64,000 nucleotides of DNA from Bulleidia sp. zg-1006 (GTDB lineage: Bacteria; Bacillota_I; Bacilli_A; Erysipelotrichales; Erysipelotrichaceae): NCBI RefSeq assembly GCF_016812035.1, contig NZ_CP069178.1, positions 1,054,001-1,118,000 of the forward strand. Reading direction: 5' to 3'. Below the pieces are notes generated by a model, which saw only the letters and a program-made list of their open reading frames with translations, had not been told where the DNA came from and searched no databases. Below are positions 54,438 through 62,600 of this stretch, piece by piece. The translations under genes and the position numbers were made by a program. Within the stretch, counting starts at the first letter, position 1. Each line of letters opens with the position of its first letter.

Positions 54438-55469
54438 TTATTCATTTGTTTCTTCCGCAATATCTATATATTCTTTTAATTTTCGTTGCAACAAATTCTT
54501 ATCTATCAATTTTAATCTATATTCAGATACCATTGTAGGTGAAAGGCTCCTACTTAACGCAAATTCTACTACCTCATCATCTTTTGAAGCACAAAGGATT
54601 ACTCCTGCACTTGGATTTTCAGCTTGTTTCTTTACTTCTCTATCCAATGCTTCTAAATACAGGTTCATTTTTCCGATATATTCCGGTTTAAACTCCCCTA
54701 TCTTTAGTTCAAATGCAACTAAGCAAGATAACCCTCTATGATAGAATAACAAATCTATATAGTAATCATGATTACCAACCTGTACCCTGTATTCATTTCC
54801 TATGAATGAGAAATCTTTATCAATTTCCAATATGAAATTCTTTAGATTTTCAAGAATTGATTTTTGAAAATCTCTTTCACTTCCAATCTTTGGTGCATCA
54901 AGAAATTCCAACACATAGCTATCCATAAATAGATTATGTGTTTCTTGTTTTGCTCTTTGTATAACAGGCAAATTATTACCATTTGAGAGCATATAGCGTT
55001 CATAGTAGCCACTATCCATCTGTCTTTCCAATTCACGCTTTGAATATCTTTCTTTTACTGCCAATTCAATATAAAATCTTCTCTCTTCTTGACTTTTAGA
55101 AGCTGACATTATTTTCAAGTGATTAGTCCAGCTCAATTGTGTCACCGGTGGTGACACTTTTTCATCATCTTTGTATAGCTCATAGAATTGCTTCATTCTG
55201 TAAAGTCCTCTACGGGTAAACCCTTTTAAATCAGGATAATTTTCAGAGAAAAAGTCAGCAACATTTTCCACAAAATTTGATCCATAACTTGCTTCTTTAC
55301 TTTTCTCACTTATATACTTTCCCACTTCCTGATACATCAAAATCAGTTCTTCATTGACTCTTCTATAAGCACGATCCTTTGCACCTTCAATAATCTTAAC
55401 AATATCATCAAATTGATGATTATCTTTTACCACATCTGTATTCTGCAATACCATCTTATCTTTATTCAT
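54438..55469 (-). CDS. YhcG-family PDDEXK nuclease (DUF1016)
   Basis: A 343-residue protein. The N-terminal half (about 20-180) is the DUF1016 helical domain: YRRVNEELILMYQEVGKYISEKS, GFTRRGLYRMKQFYELY, QLSWTNHLKIM. The C-terminal half holds a PD-(D/E)XK nuclease core: YYIDLLFYHRGLSCLVAFELKIGEF with the D...E-x-K residues, then ALDREVKK and GVILCASKDDEVVE. YhcG nucleases occur with restriction systems and mobile elements and may act in defence or recombination. Only 24 bp separate it from the AbrB-type gene upstream. GAGGT precedes its ATG. Confidence 0.9.
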   Translation of the reverse strand: MNKDKMVLQNTDVVKDNHQFDDIVKIIEGAKDRAYRRVNEELILMYQEVGKYISEKSKEASYGSNFVENVADFFSENYPDLKGFTRRGLYRMKQFYELYKDDEKVSPPVTQLSWTNHLKIMSASKSQEERRFYIELAVKERYSKRELERQMDSGYYERYMLSNGNNLPVIQRAKQETHNLFMDSYVLEFLDAPKIGSERDFQKSILENLKNFILEIDKDFSFIGNEYRVQVGNHDYYIDLLFYHRGLSCLVAFELKIGEFKPEYIGKMNLYLEALDREVKKQAENPSAGVILCASKDDEVVEFALSRSLSPTMVSEYRLKLIDKNLLQRKLKEYIDIAEETNE

Positions 55470-55493
55470 TATTTATTTACCTCTATAAATATG

Positions 55494-55673
55494 TTATTTA
55501 TCCATATTTTCTTCAATGAAAGTCTTGGAGTTTTGAATTTGCACTTTATCTTTATTGACTATAAAAGTAACATAATCTCCATTTTGTAAGTCCAAAAGTT
55601 CTCTTATCCTTTTTGGAATGGTAACTTGCCCCTTTGACATAACTTTTGCAGTATCCATAAATGTATCTTTCAT
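55494..55673 (-). CDS. AbrB/MazE-type DNA-binding protein, probable antitoxin
   Basis: A 59-residue protein in a short frame. After an eight-residue lead it reads AKVMSKGQVTIPKRIRELLD-LQNGDYVTFIV, the full SpoVT-AbrB swapped-hairpin domain of MazE, PrlF and AbrB proteins. Its stop is 24 bp before the YhcG nuclease gene in the same direction, so the two form a small operon. I infer that it autoregulates the pair and may act as antitoxin. No toxin of PemK/VapC type follows. Internal ATG codons leave the exact start open. Confidence 0.8.
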   Translation of the reverse strand: MKDTFMDTAKVMSKGQVTIPKRIRELLDLQNGDYVTFIVNKDKVQIQNSKTFIEENMDK

Positions 55674-55756
55674 ACTCGTTTGTCTTTCTACCTACTTTTC
55701 CTACGAAAGATTGTAGCATTTTTAGGGCATTTTTCCAGCTTGAAATTAGTGTCATC

Positions 55757-56180
55757 TTACTTGTTATAAGTTAAAACCACTTCTTTTATCCCATTTTCCA
55801 TCGCTTCTAAAAATTTTTCCTTTGAGGATTTTCCCTGTGCAATATCCGATAACTCCATTTCCCACTTTGCGGTTGTTTCTGCTGATTTAAAAGTATCCGC
55901 TACAATCGTTACAAGGCTTATTCCTTTATGTGTGGCAATAAGATTCTTTTTATCTCTTCCAATAAAACCTTTAAAAATTAAATTTTCAATAATCCCTGCC
56001 CTTGTTGCCGGAGTTCCAAGTCCTTTCCTAGGTCTGCCCTAGTCCATTTCGTCCCACGAAGAATGAGTTGCTGACGAATTGAGATGAGGGTATTTCACTT
56101 CTACACCTTTTTCTAAGGCTTCATTTCCTGCATTCTCCATAGACTTTAAGAGCGTATCTTCTGATAGCTTTTGTCAAGGG
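55757..56180 (-). pseudogene. topB: DNA topoisomerase III (TopB) C-terminal remnant
   Basis: The minus strand encodes LSEDTLLKSMENAGNEALEKGVEV, then about 20 foreign codons with an in-frame TAG, then RKGLGTPATRAGIIENLIFKGFIG and ALIATHKG-like sequence to a normal end at VVLTYNK. This is the C-terminal third of an ICE-type topoisomerase III. The rest, including the catalytic tyrosine region, is missing. The roughly 60-bp interruption looks like an insertion scar. Confidence 0.75.
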
Positions 56181-56192
56181 TAGTTAAGAAAT

Positions 56193-56320
56193 TTATTTAT
56201 CTTTTTTGTAACTCATATCTTCACATTCTTTCTGAATAAGTCTATTTATTTTATCTGTAATTGTTTCATCACTGGTTTCACTGAAATGCACTGTAACTTT
56301 ATAGTTTGTTTTTCCAATTT
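56193..56320 (-). pseudogene. TnpW-like transposon protein remnant
   Basis: Reads IGKTNYKVTVHFSETSDET, then ITDKINRLIQKECEDM to a stop, the body of the small TnpW family encoded on Tn4451-like and related elements. The frame is closed by stops (TAG, TAA) immediately before, with no start codon, so the N-terminus is lost. It lies beside the topB remnant, as in intact elements. Confidence 0.6.
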
Positions 56321-56366
56321 TTTACTAAATGTGTTTTCAGCGTTATGTTAAGTAATGGAAGGCGTT

Positions 56367-56516
56367 TTAAGGCTTGTTTTTATCTTGGGCATATCTTAAT
56401 GCCTCTTTTATCTGTAATGCTCTAAAAACACCTTTCCACTGTCTTGTATCACGCTTATAAATCTTCCTCTTATAAGAAAGAGAAGCAGATATTACTCCGC
56501 TTCTCCAATCATTCAT
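56367..56516 (-). CDS. Small basic protein downstream of the ToxN gene
   Basis: A complete 49-codon frame, MNDWRSGVISASLSY then KRKIYKRDTRQWKGVFRALQ and IKEALRYAQDKNKP. It is rich in lysine and arginine, with a probable helix at the C-terminus. It begins 16 bp after the toxin stop in the same direction, without a clear Shine-Dalgarno. I do not recognise it; it may be a mobile-element fragment or a genuine companion of the toxin. Confidence 0.3.
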   Translation of the reverse strand: MNDWRSGVISASLSYKRKIYKRDTRQWKGVFRALQIKEALRYAQDKNKP

Positions 56517-56532
56517 AAAGAATTTAGTTTTT

Positions 56533-57090
56533 TTACTTCCAGTCCAGCATTGCTCTTTCTAACTCTGAAAAATTACAATTTGCTCTTCTGATAATTCCTG
56601 TTTCCTTTTGCTTTTGGTATAACTTTTCTACCTTTTTCAAGACCTTTGTTTTTATCTTAAGGCAAAAAGCATATTCTTTTTCAAATAAGTCTTTGTATCT
56701 GATGTCCTCAAGATCATCAAATTCAATTCTTTCATAGCAGTCGGTCGGTACAGGTATCATTTTCTTAATATCCAATATAGATAATATGTGCATTTTTTCT
56801 TCATCAGAGTAATATTTGTATATATCTCCAGTTATAGTAATGTTATTGTCAATTACTTCATAAATCAAAAAATGCTCATCAGAAACATTCTTCCATCTTT
56901 TGTGTTTTTCCTTTGCAGAAGATATTGGAATAAAATAATTATAGTTTTCTATCCCAACAATAATTCCAACAAATGGTTTAATACTATTTCTATACGAAGG
57001 GTTGTAATAAACTTCTGAATCTATTTGATTTAGATATTCAAGATAATCAGGATTTACAGTATAAAATCCATATTTAATCGCTTCTGCCAT
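56533..57090 (-). CDS. toxN: Type III toxin-antitoxin endoribonuclease, ToxN/AbiQ family
   Basis: A 185-residue protein. The N-terminus GFYTVNPDYLEYLNQIDSEV, the strand KPFVGIIVGIENYNYFIPISS followed by AKEKHK (the serine/lysine active-site region of ToxN), and the MIPVP segment near residue 112 match the ToxN/AbiQ endoribonuclease family (usual length 165-190). It cuts RNA unless held by repeats of its antitoxin RNA. GGAGAAGG precedes the ATG. The antitoxin RNA and terminator lie directly upstream, the classical layout. The frame is intact, so the system is probably active in phage defence or element maintenance. Confidence 0.9.
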   Translation of the reverse strand: MAEAIKYGFYTVNPDYLEYLNQIDSEVYYNPSYRNSIKPFVGIIVGIENYNYFIPISSAKEKHKRWKNVSDEHFLIYEVIDNNITITGDIYKYYSDEEKMHILSILDIKKMIPVPTDCYERIEFDDLEDIRYKDLFEKEYAFCLKIKTKVLKKVEKLYQKQKETGIIRRANCNFSELERAMLDWK

Positions 57091-57101
57091 TGCCTTCTCC
57101 T

Positions 57102-57132
57102 AAAAAAACAGAGAGGTTTTATCCTCTCTGTT
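57102..57132 (-). terminator. Terminator between antitoxin RNA and toxin gene
   Basis: AACAGAGAGG and CCTCTCTGTT form a perfect stem followed by seven T on the minus strand. In ToxIN systems this element keeps antitoxin RNA in excess over toxin mRNA. Confidence 0.85.
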
Positions 57133-57133
57133 C

Positions 57134-57215
57134 GCTTTAATGCTTCACCTTTGGGATATAGGTAGTGAGACACCTTCTTTAATGCTCCACCTTTAACGGT
57201 AGTGGGACACCCTCT
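57134..57215 (-). ncRNA. toxI: ToxI-type antitoxin RNA with two repeats
   Basis: Two tandem units read about GGTGTCCCACTACCG...AAAGGTGGAGCATTAAA and GGTGTCTCACTACC...AAAGGTGAAGCATTAAA (57178-57214 and 57136-57176). Each unit can fold with GGTG/CACT-type pairings, as expected of ToxI pseudoknots, and ends in an A-rich single-stranded tail where ToxN cuts. Unit lengths differ (about 37 and 42), the second having a five-base insert. Two repeats is at the low end for the family. Confidence 0.8.
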
Positions 57216-57227
57216 CTATCTACTGAG

Positions 57228-57256
57228 AGTATAACAAATATTTTTAGAAATGTCAA
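57228..57256 (-). promoter_or_regulatory. Promoter of the ToxIN locus
   Basis: On the minus strand TTGACA (complement of 57251-57256), exactly 17 bases, and TATACT (complement of 57228-57233). This near-consensus sigma-A promoter starts transcription just before the first antitoxin repeat, consistent with high antitoxin output. Confidence 0.85.
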
Positions 57257-57322
57257 ATCAGCAAATTTCCTAAATGCTACTCTTTTGTTATTGATATTAT
57301 ACCCTATTTCTTCAAAAAATCA

Positions 57323-58150
57323 CTACCTTTCCTCATTCCTATAATAATCTTTTGCTTTTTCTTTTCTCTGCTCATATTTTGCCCCTTGCTCTTGGTATTT
57401 CTTTAGCTGTGCAATAACGCTTGGCTTTTCTCCTCTCTTAATTGCCTTGTCTATCTCAATGGATAAATCTATACCATAATCATCATTTACAGTCTTAACT
57501 GCATACTTGATATGATTGATACTTTCATATTCTCCTTTGATAGATTGAGCTTGATAGTTTAACTTTGTAATTTCATCTTCAAGGATTTGTATTTCCTTTT
57601 GCCAATCTTTAGACTTAATAGCAGATAAGCCTGTTATCTTCTCAATGATTGCCCTTGCTCTTTTGTATTTGTCTATCTGTTCTTTATGAGAATTATAGAA
57701 GCTATCTTTGAATAATGATTTACTGCTCCATTCCTCAAAGATTTGTTTGTTATCCTTGATGATGTCCGCATAGGCAAAGCACTTATTGAGATTTTCAATT
57801 CATTTTGTTTTAGCCTTTATATCTTGATTGATATTCTTATTTTTTGCTTGAAGTGTGCTTATCTTTTCTTGCAAATTGGCTATGGTTTTAAGGTCATTGT
57901 CTTTCAGATATATTCTTGCCTTTGAAAACCACCTTAGGTCTGCTCCTATCTTCTTATTGCTTGCATAGGGATTTAACTTTCTTGCCTTTTCTCCTTGCAA
58001 GTCATGATAAATGGAAATGTATTCATAGAGATTAAAGAGTTCTGCCTTGTTATCTATTTCATCTTGTCTTGTCTGTTTATACTCATCATATTTTGATTGC
58101 AAGTTTCCAAGTAATGAGCTTATCCAAGATGTAAGTTTTGACAGTTCCGC
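57323..58150 (-). pseudogene. C-terminal remnant of a conjugative relaxase
   Basis: A long charged coiled-coil frame on the minus strand: TKAELSKLTSWISSLLGNLQ, SKYDEYKQTRQDEIDNK, YHDLQGEKARKLNPYASNKK, then an in-frame TGA at about 57800, continuing IENLNKCFAYADIIKDNKQ to an end at YYRNEER. This is the tail typical of Tn1549/Tn4451-type mobilisation relaxases. The N-terminal catalytic domain is lost, replaced by an IS remnant. Dead by truncation and nonsense mutation. Confidence 0.6.
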
Positions 58151-58157
58151 TTTTGTA

Positions 58158-58672
58158 CATTTGTAAATAATGTGAGACCAAAAAAGTAAGAAAGAATCTT
58201 TTGTATGCTACGTTGTGTCTCGGTGTATCGTAAGGCTTGGGCACATAGACCTTCTTTTTCGTCGGCTTTCCCTTATAGAAGCCCTGTTTTCGAAGGAAAC
58301 GAAAAAGAGAGCATGGATGACGTTCTTTATCCAAGTTTTTTCCTGTTGCGTGTGGGCATTCGGATGTAGTGTTTTTGGACGATGTGAACGGTTTCTTAGC
58401 GAGTCCATTGTTCCATCAAAACGAAAATTCCAACGCATAAGTGAGGCTTTTTAGATCTTGTGGCGACGAACAACAAATTTCACAGAAAATCCCGAGCGAT
58501 ACGTTTTAACTGCGTGAAATCTTGTTTCCAAAGTATGTGGCAGATACCGTTGTGTTTTTGCTATACTTATTGGCATAGAGAGAATCCTTTCTTTGTTTGG
58601 TTGTCACTTTCATTGTACAGGACTTCTCTCTATATATTTTTTTCTTGATTTCACACCAACTGTATCTCTACA
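58158..58672 (-). mobile_element. Internally deleted IS with degenerate ends
   Basis: The stretch is bounded by related ends: the right end reads inward TACAAATGTAGAGATACAG with GGTGTGAAATC, the left end TACATTTGTAAATAATGTGAG, sharing TGTA-A-ATA and GTGA elements. Within lies a broken IS481/IS3-like transposase. It cuts off the relaxase remnant on its left. Boundaries are approximate. Confidence 0.45.
58200..58576 (-). pseudogene. Broken helix-turn-helix DDE transposase
   Basis: From the ATG at 58576: QRYLPHTLETRFHAVKTYRS, SVKFVVRRHKI, a TAA stop, then in the same frame KASLMRWNFRFDGTMDSLRN and RSHRPKTLHPNAHTQQEKTW. After a deletion another frame continues RHPCSLFRFLRKQGFYKGKP and KKKVYVPKPYDTP. 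These are the HTH and linker of an IS481-like transposase; the DDE catalytic domain is missing. Confidence 0.65.
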
Positions 58673-58740
58673 TTTGTATAAATCGAAATAAAAATTCCAA
58701 TTCGACTTTTCTTAACTTCATGCTATAATTTTATAGCTAT

Positions 58741-58826
58741 GGAGAAGTACCCAAGAGGCTGAAGGGACTGGTTTCGAAAACCAGCAGGCGTGAAAGCGTG
58801 CAAGGGTTCAAATCCCTTCTTCTCCG
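58741..58826 (+). tRNA. tRNA-Ser (CGA)
   Basis: Acceptor GGAGAAG/CTTCTCC, anticodon arm CTGGT-TTCGAAA-ACCAG with anticodon CGA, a long variable arm (GCAGGCGTGAAAGCGTGC) and T-loop TTCAAAT. CCA is not encoded. It borders the decayed mobile island, and tRNA-Ser genes are frequent integration targets, but no attachment-site repeat was identified. Confidence 0.95.
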
Positions 58827-58931
58827 CTTTGTTAGTTATGGAAAGTCTTTATTTCAAAGGCTTTTTTATTTTAGGTCGAATTTATCCTAATTTTGTGTTA
58901 TACAACTTCCAAAAGAAAGGTAGGTGATAGG

Positions 58932-59126
58932 ATGAACATCAATACAAATAATTTAGTATCTATCAGTGAGGCTAATCAAAACTTCTCTAAAGTCGCAAGA
59001 AAAGTTGAAGAAAATGGCTCTGTGATTATTCTAAAAAATAACCGTCCGAAATACCTTCTCATTGACTTTAACGAAGCGATGGAACAGATGGACTTCGTGA
59101 TGTGGGAATGCTTGACTCAGCACTAA
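58932..59126 (+). CDS. Phd/YefM-type antitoxin, C-terminus altered
   Basis: A 64-residue frame starting MNINTNNLVSISEANQNFSK, then VARKVEENGSVIILKNNRPK-YLLIDFNEAME, the DNA-binding domain of Phd/YefM antitoxins. GGTAGGTGATAGG precedes the ATG. After MEQM the frame runs into sequence that in another frame encodes the toxin Doc, so the toxin-binding tail is lost. It may still bind DNA. The partner toxin is broken. Confidence 0.7.
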   Translation: MNINTNNLVSISEANQNFSKVARKVEENGSVIILKNNRPKYLLIDFNEAMEQMDFVMWECLTQH

Positions 59127-59396
59127 ACGCTCCACTTTAAGTATTCGATAACGTTTCCTTATTTCCAAGTATCATGCAAAAAGCAGTAGGCTTATGACTT
59201 GAACTCCTTCAAACCACCCTTTTGTAGATGGCAATAAGCGTACCGGCACACATATCATGCTCGTTTTTCTTGCACTCAACAATATTAATCTAAGTTATTC
59301 GCAAGAAGAACTATACACCATCATCTTAGGTAACGCTTCCAGTCAAAAATACTTATGAAGATCTTTTAGAATGGATTCGTAGCCATGAAAATTAAG
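59085..59396 (+). pseudogene. Doc (Fic-fold) toxin remnant
   Basis: Pieces in several frames: DVGMLDSALNAPL-stop-VFDNVSLFPSIMQKAVGL, then the Fic motif HPFVDGNKRTGTHIMLVFLA with LNNINLSYSQEELYTIILG, and after another frameshift YEDLLEWIRSHEN. Two stop codons and two frame changes make it non-functional. The deletion that joined it to phd removed its first 30 or so codons. Confidence 0.75.
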
Positions 59397-59525
59397 TCAC
59401 TCATTTAAGAGCGACTTTTTCTTTCATACTCATTGGCTTATACCTATCTTCCTCTTGTCCTATTTCCTGCTTGTTTACTTCACTCATTCGCATCCTCCAA
59501 AAATTATTCTTTCCTATGCAAAAGA

Positions 59526-59565
59526 AAAGGCAACAGGAATTGGGCTGTTGTCTCCTGTTGCCTTT
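59526..59565. terminator. Strong terminator after the adhesin gene
   Basis: A perfect 13-bp stem, AAAGGCAACAGGA/TCCTGTTGCCTTT, with A and T runs on both sides, 40 bp beyond the adhesin stop. Confidence 0.85.
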
Positions 59566-59604
59566 ATCTACTTCTTTTAATGAACTTTTTATTATGCCTA
59601 CTGC

Positions 59605-62600
59605 TTACACTCTTTTTCTTCTCATGTAAGTCACACCTAGTCCTGCACTCGAAGCCAGTAACATCATGAGCAACAGTGTAATATTACTGCTATCTCCTGT
59701 TCTTGGTGAATGTGGATTCTTTGGTTCAGGATTATGAGGAGTCTTTGGTGTTGGATTCTTCACCGTATTGGTATCGTAATCATTTACTCCATCGTTGACT
59801 TTTGCTGTATTAGTAAGCGTTGCTCCGTTAACATCCTTATTTACCTTGACTGTGAACTTAACCGTCCAGCTTTCACCATTAGCTAGCTTCTTTGTCCACT
59901 TAACCATTCCGTTTTCATACTTGCCGTTGTTATCGGCAGATACGAATTCAGTATGCTTTGGTAGCTTATCGGTGATGGTTACATCACGCTCTTCTCCCGT
60001 CGTATTCTTGTAGGTAACGGCATAAGTCAGTTCTTGTCCAGGTTGGACTGCCTTACCGTCAATGTTGGTCGTTGTTCCACCTGTGAATACTTCTTTCTTA
60101 GGTTCAGTTGGTGTAGGGTTATGAGTTTCATTCGTATCATACTCATTTTCACCATCGTTTACCTTTGCCTTGTTATCGACAGGGGCTCCGTTCACGTCCT
60201 TGTCCACTTTGACGGTGAACTTAACCGTAACACTCTTGTCTTTGGCAACATCAGCTGTCCATGTGACTTTACCATTTTCATACTTGCCATTGTTATCAGC
60301 TGATACGAAGCTTGTATGAGCAGGGATGGTATCAGTGATGGTTGCTTTGACATCTTTACCTGTTGTGTTCTTGTAGGTAACGGCGTAAGTCAATTCTTGT
60401 CCAGGTTTCACTGCCTTACCGTCAATGTTGGTAGTCGTTCCACCTGTGAATACTTCTTTCTTAGGTTCAGTTGGTGTTGGATTATGAGTTTCATTCGTAT
60501 CATACTCATTTTCACCATCGTTTACCTTAGCTTTGTTATCGACAGGGGCTCCGTTCACGTCCTTGTCCACTTTGACGGTGAACTTAACGGTAACACTCTT
60601 GTTTTTAGCAACATCCGCTGTCCATGTCACCTTACCATTTGCGTATTGTCCACCATTCTCTGCTGATACGAAGCTGGTATGTGCTGGGATAGTGTCAGTG
60701 ATGGTTGCTTTAACATCTTTACCTGTTGTGTTCTTGTAGGTAATGGCGTAAGTCAGTTCTTGTCCGGGGTTGACCTTCTTACCATCAATGTTGGTTGTTG
60801 TACCACCTGTGAATACTTCTTTCTTAGGTGGGACATGGGTATTGGTGATGGTAAAGCCATCTTTTGCGTTTCCTTGCATACTGATGTCATAAAGTGGCAT
60901 CTTTTCTTCTTCTACGGTGTACTTTATCTCATTTCCGTTCTTATACTTTTCAAGGTTGGTGAAGGTATGTTGCCAATGGTTAGCCTTATTCAGAGTAACA
61001 CCGGCTACTTTCTGACCGTCTGCTAAAAGATGAACGGTTGCTGAAGTTCCTTCTTTTCCTACCCATTTCTTGGTAACCGGTACGGATACTTTACCTGTAA
61101 TGGTATTGGTAATGGTAAAGCCTGATTCTGCTGTACCACTCCTACCTGAGATATATCCCTCTATACTTACTTCTTCAATATCATACTCAATCTTATTTCC
61201 ATCCTTATCATACTTTGGAAGGTCTTTAAAGGTATGTTTCCAAGAATTCGCTTTACTTAGAGTGGCGGTAGCTTTTTCTACACCTCCTGCCTTTAGTTTT
61301 ACAACAACTGAATCTTTTGCAGGTCCTACCCACTGCTTCGTTACCGAAACGGATACCTTTTCTACATTGGTGTTGGTAATCGTAAAACCTGTCTTTGCGT
61401 TTCCTGTGATGACAGTCTGATAGCCCTTTAACTTATCTTCTTTAACGGTATAGGTGATTACTTTACCCTTATCGTCATACTTTGGACGACCACTAAATGT
61501 CCACTGCCATTTATTCGATTCATTCAAATCCTTAAAGGCTACTTCTTTACCATTCGCAAGTAGTCCTACTCTTACCTTATCCTCTTTTTTACCATTCCAA
61601 ACCTTTTTAACCGGAATGTTTACTTTCTCTACATTCTTATTGGTAATGGTAAAGCCATTCTTTGCGTCCCCTGTTGTTTTACTTTCATAGTTAGGGATGG
61701 CGACTTCTTTGACATCGTACTCGATTTCTTTCCCGTCGATATTGTGTTTATCTAGGTTCTTGAAGCTGCCTTGCCATTTTTCAGCTTTTGTAAGAGTAAG
61801 GGTTTTGCCTGTATCTTTTCCATCTGCCAATAGTTTTACGGTGACAGTGTCTTTTTCAGGTCCTACCCACTGCTTCGTTACCTTAACTTCTACCTTTTCT
61901 CCCTTTGGATTATTGTACATAGCTACATAGGCTCCGCTTCCTTGGTTGGTTAGTGTGATGACCTTTGAGTTGGCGGAAGTAGGGTTTTGTGTACTGTTTG
62001 GTTTCGCATCATTGATTGTTACATCTTCGTAGCCTTTTGGATGGGCTGTTTCGACAAAGCGGTATTTTCCGACATTCAGTTTTTTAATCTGAATGGTTCC
62101 TTTATCATTTGGAGTTAAGGTCTTATCAGTATTTAATTTACCTTGCTCAACCATATCCGATTTTACATCTACTTTAGTCCAAGTTTTACCGCCATCTTTT
62201 GTGGTCTGTAGTTTAAACTTAAAGCCTTGTGATAGGGTTGCACCTGTTTTTCTATCTGACTTGACCAGTTTTACAGTTAGCGGGTCAGCTGGTGCGTCGG
62301 CAATACCGGCTGGTGGGGTTAAAACACCTGTTGCTTTCACTTCTTTGTTACCAAGTTGCTTGGTACTGATTGTTGCAGTGTTTGGAATTTCTGTTCTTTC
62401 TTTTACAGGAACGTATCTCGCATGAAAATCCATATACAGATTCTGAACGATTTTCCCCTTGTATATATTATTAATCTTATTGATAGTTGATGCTTTAAGC
62501 TTGCTATACACATCATGGGTTTTCTTTAAATAATTTCCGACACCACCAGCGGCTTTAATTGATGGAATATCATCATATTTAGGAGCATTTCCATCATTCA

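Noticed and set aside
55552-55755. 67-codon minus-strand frame over the AbrB region
   Set aside because: A shadow of the AbrB-type gene, which uses another frame with a full conserved domain.
57102-57240. Possible CRISPR-like repeats upstream of toxN
   Set aside because: Only two units, without unique spacers; promoter, terminator and adjacent ToxN family gene fit a type III antitoxin RNA instead.
58208-58438. 76-codon frame as an independent gene
   Set aside because: It is the middle of the broken transposase, continuous in frame with the N-terminal piece across a stop codon.
60034-61026. Series of plus-strand frames opposite the adhesin
   Set aside because: Repeated because the adhesin DNA is repeated; no start signals, hydrophobic composition is a mirror of the threonine/lysine-rich coding strand.
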